A stretch of DNA of 24,585 bases from CAVALG01 sp963589585. Lineage in GTDB: Bacteria; Bacillota; Clostridia; Oscillospirales; Acutalibacteraceae. This document shows, piece by piece, positions 22,942 to 24,585 of this stretch (position 1 is the stretch's first letter; every line of letters begins with the position of its first letter). Made by a program: the position numbers and the translations under genes. The notes under the pieces were generated by a model. That model was not told the origin of the DNA, did not search any database, and was given only the letters and a program-made list of their open reading frames with translations. The DNA lies in assembly GCA_963589585.1 (NCBI GenBank), contig CAVALG010000106.1, positions 1 through 24,585 of the forward strand, read 5' to 3'.

Positions 22942-23625
22942 TTATTCCGTATAAAATTCTTTGCCTGTTTCAAGGCATATACAGCCGAGCGGATTGCCGA
23001 ACACGGCGCCGCAGTCAACCGCAATATGATTGTTGCCGCGCCATATCCTGCCCGTGTAATTTTTATCTATCAGCCCTGTCGGGGTGTGCCCCGTGATGAT
23101 TATTCTGTCATCAAAGTATGTTTTTTCATATTCGGGCTCACCCATAATAAAATCTGAGGGGCGGCATATGTCAAAATCAAGCATTTTTGCCTTTTCGGGT
23201 ACGGTGTGCGACATAAAATACTTCCTGCCGCATATCTCCGTTTCTTTATAAATCGGCATAGTGTGCAGGAATGACAGCACCGCTCTTTTTTCGCTGTCGC
23301 AGAGTTTGAAATAGCCCTCATAAGTAGGTATTCCGCCGTCCGACAGCCAAAGGCGGAAAACTTCGGCAAATTCGTCCGCCTGTGGGTCGTCACTCGGCAC
23401 AGCAAGATTTTTAAGCAGCATAAACGCCGTGTGGTCGTGATTGCCTTTAAGGGTGATAACATTTTTCCGTGACGCCAAATCAAGTATTACTTTCATTCCG
23501 TCGGCGCCCCTGTCAATAACATCGCCGAGGACATACAGAGTGTCGTTTTCGGAAAAATTGATTTTACGCAGTATATCCCTTAATTTATCATAGCAGCCGT
23601 GAATATCCGATATTACATAGGTCAT
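22942..23625 (-). CDS. PPP-family metallophosphatase (serine/threonine phosphatase or Ap4A hydrolase-like)
   Basis: A 227-residue calcineurin-like phosphoesterase with all metal and catalytic motifs intact: SDIHGCYDKL (6-15), LGDVIDRGADG (about 33-43), LKGNHDHT (about 59-66), a His in MSHTVPE, IITGHTPTG (about 181-189) and VDCGAVFG. This is the bacterial PrpE/ApaH/PPP branch that acts on phosphoproteins or dinucleoside tetraphosphates. As first gene of the operon with the CPCC and cREC proteins, its activity on nucleotide or RNA phosphate ends is a possible but unproved role. ATG 23625 follows GGGGAGGAAAACT. Confidence 0.92.
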   Translation of the reverse strand: MTYVISDIHGCYDKLRDILRKINFSENDTLYVLGDVIDRGADGMKVILDLASRKNVITLKGNHDHTAFMLLKNLAVPSDDPQADEFAEVFRLWLSDGGIPTYEGYFKLCDSEKRAVLSFLHTMPIYKETEICGRKYFMSHTVPEKAKMLDFDICRPSDFIMGEPEYEKTYFDDRIIITGHTPTGLIDKNYTGRIWRGNNHIAVDCGAVFGNPLGCICLETGKEFYTE

Positions 23626-23661
23626 AGTTTTCCTCCCCGTGGATTACCGCAATGCCGATAT

Positions 23662-23667
23662 ATTATA
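23662..23667 (-). promoter_or_regulatory. possible -10 element of the phosphatase-CPCC-cREC operon
   Basis: TATAAT on the minus strand about 40 nt before the phosphatase ATG, just after a CCTCGGTTGAGG dyad (23668-23679) that could be an operator. No good -35 is visible. Confidence 0.4.
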
Positions 23668-23679
23668 CCTCAACCGAGG

Positions 23680-24032
23680 TAACGGAAACGCTTTTGCGCA
23701 GTTTGCATATATCGGAATAGAGCAGAGTTTCTTTTTTGCAAAGCAGGTTCGCCGCCTTTTCAAGAAAATCACGGTTTTTAAGCCGCGTTTCGGCAAATCA
23801 ACTGCCGGCGATAAAACAGTAGGTGTTTTACGTTGCGTATCGTATTATATTACTTACGGTGTACCAAAATCGGGGCATAAAGAACCGACCCCCAATTGTT
23901 AAATTCTTGGTCCGGTTTTGGGGGGCGGCTATTATCTAAAGAGGGTGTCGGTTTAACTTATTAAAATATGTCAGCTGTCGGGCAGCCGCTTTTGCGATTC
24001 GCTTACACTTTAAACGCAATTTTATAACTTTT
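23680..24032. other. intergenic region between the phosphatase operon and the right-edge gene
   Basis: I see no supported gene; open frames here lack ribosome binding sites and recognisable content. A 7-bp dyad CCCCCAA (about 23889-23895) with TTGGGGG (about 23926-23932) could terminate the minus-strand gene that ends at 24033. Several GT-rich runs (AAAATCGGGG, GGTTTTGGGG) flank it. Confidence 0.4.
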
Positions 24033-24461
24033 TTACGATACCTCTGCTAAGGTTTCAACTGCCGTTTCGTTTTTAATCGGTTCTCCGTCAATTACTTTAG
24101 GGACATAGAAACGCCTTTTGTGGTAACTTTCCACCTTGCGTATCTGCCCTAATAATTGTGACATAGAGTTCAGTACGCTGCGATTTTTGGAATCTTCAAA
24201 AAATTCGACTATCGGCTCAAGCTCCTCTACCGCGTCCTTATAGCCGCGTCTTGCTTTACGGTTATTTGCAAGAAGTGTTGCTATTTTGCTGCGCTCGCGG
24301 CAGTTTAACCCCTCTAACTCCAATTTATGAAGATAGTCCTGCGTAATGCGCTCCTCGTTTTTCATAGCCTCTAAATTAAAATTGTATTCCGAGCGAGCGT
24401 TGTCTACAAAATCCAAAAATGTTTTTATAATTTGCGAGTACTGAATTTTTTCTTGTTTCAT
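24033..24461 (-). CDS. hypothetical helical protein
   Basis: 142 residues starting at ATG 24461, which has AAGGGGAATTACA upstream. A longer reading from 24581 would cover the inverted-repeat leader and has no ribosome binding site. The protein is highly charged and almost all helical: residues 1-110 are rich in Glu, Lys, Leu and Asn with heptad-like spacing (LEAMKNEERITQDYLHKLEL, VEELEPIVEFFEDS), and the tail has a basic RKVESYHKRRFYVPK stretch and an acidic end. There is no membrane segment or catalytic motif. I do not recognise the family; the composition fits phage- or plasmid-borne hypothetical proteins. Confidence 0.7.
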   Translation of the reverse strand: MKQEKIQYSQIIKTFLDFVDNARSEYNFNLEAMKNEERITQDYLHKLELEGLNCRERSKIATLLANNRKARRGYKDAVEELEPIVEFFEDSKNRSVLNSMSQLLGQIRKVESYHKRRFYVPKVIDGEPIKNETAVETLAEVS

Positions 24462-24480
24462 TGTAATTCCCCTTTTTATT

Positions 24481-24562
24481 TTTACCCTAAAAATCGCAAC
24501 TTCACTTTGACAATTTAGGTACCTTGCACTTGGCTTAAATGACAAAGTGAAGTGAGGGTAAA
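24481..24562. promoter_or_regulatory. long interrupted inverted repeat in the leader of the right-edge gene
   Basis: TTTACCCT (24481-24488) and ACTTCACTTTG (24499-24509) are matched by CAAAGTGAAGT (24543-24553) and AGGGTAAA (24555-24562). The arms total 19 matched bases, with a 10-nt bulge on one side and 1 nt on the other, around a ~33-nt centre. It may form a stem in the mRNA leader, or be an operator or recombination site. Confidence 0.65.
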
Positions 24563-24585
24563 TAAATAACATTAATTTCACAAAG

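Noticed and set aside
23639..23902. An 87-codon open frame on the plus strand
   Set aside because: No ribosome binding site, overlaps the phosphatase promoter region, and its translation has no recognisable or family-like content.
24462..24581. N-terminal extension of the right-edge protein
   Set aside because: It runs through the inverted repeat and has no ribosome binding site; ATG 24461 has AAGGGG.

Overview
The window looks like a chromosomal segment of an uncultured or poorly described endospore-forming Clostridia species, probably Oscillospirales/Ruminococcaceae. The main evidence is a spoIIR gene, strong AGGAGG-type ribosome binding sites, Clostridia-type small families (DUF6514-like, CPCC zinc ribbon, cREC), and moderate GC judged by eye. 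Large palindromic repeats lie between the genes. Species cannot be fixed from sequence alone.

Layout. 1-430: repeat-derived intergenic DNA and a terminator. 435-7097 (minus): serS followed co-directionally by an envelope-glycan cassette of DUF2142 membrane protein, MOP-family flippase, two GT2 glycosyltransferases and a DUF2304 protein. 7236-8078 (minus): a putative ten-TM metal/arsenic exporter (ArsP_2 type). 8173-8502 (minus): RNase P RNA with a clear extended -10 promoter. 8503-9218: a repeat field with a 42-bp-period tandem repeat and a 159-bp direct duplication. 9219-10313 (minus): ychF. 10394-10670: a small element with terminal inverted repeats that look like tRNA T-arms. 10760-12308 (minus): rfbD then spoIIR. 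12509-13060 (minus): a membrane-anchored XRE regulator. 13525-13752 (plus): a DUF6514-like protein.

13988-19538 (plus) is the most unusual part. It is a tandem array that alternates short agmatine-deiminase/PAD-fold proteins (three copies) with proteins that I read as divergent 3-methyladenine-DNA-glycosylase (AAG) fold members (four copies), plus a small lipoprotein. The array has a ~2.28-kb repeat period, duplicated internal promoters and a chimeric gene at a recombination junction. Two of the three PAD copies have Ser at the catalytic Cys position. The array ends in a strong terminator.

19616-20500 is a second repeat field. 20505-23625 (minus) is a three-gene operon: a PPP-type metallophosphatase, a CPCC zinc-ribbon protein and a cREC (cyclic-phosphate-processing receiver) protein. 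The latter two appear to share a paralogous middle module. At the right edge is an unrecognised coiled-coil-like protein (24033-24461, minus) whose leader holds a long inverted repeat.

The core genes (serS, rnpB, ychF, spoIIR, rfbD) are ordinary. The PAD/AAG array and the CPCC-cREC-phosphatase operon are the candidates for undescribed systems. Their function here is inference.
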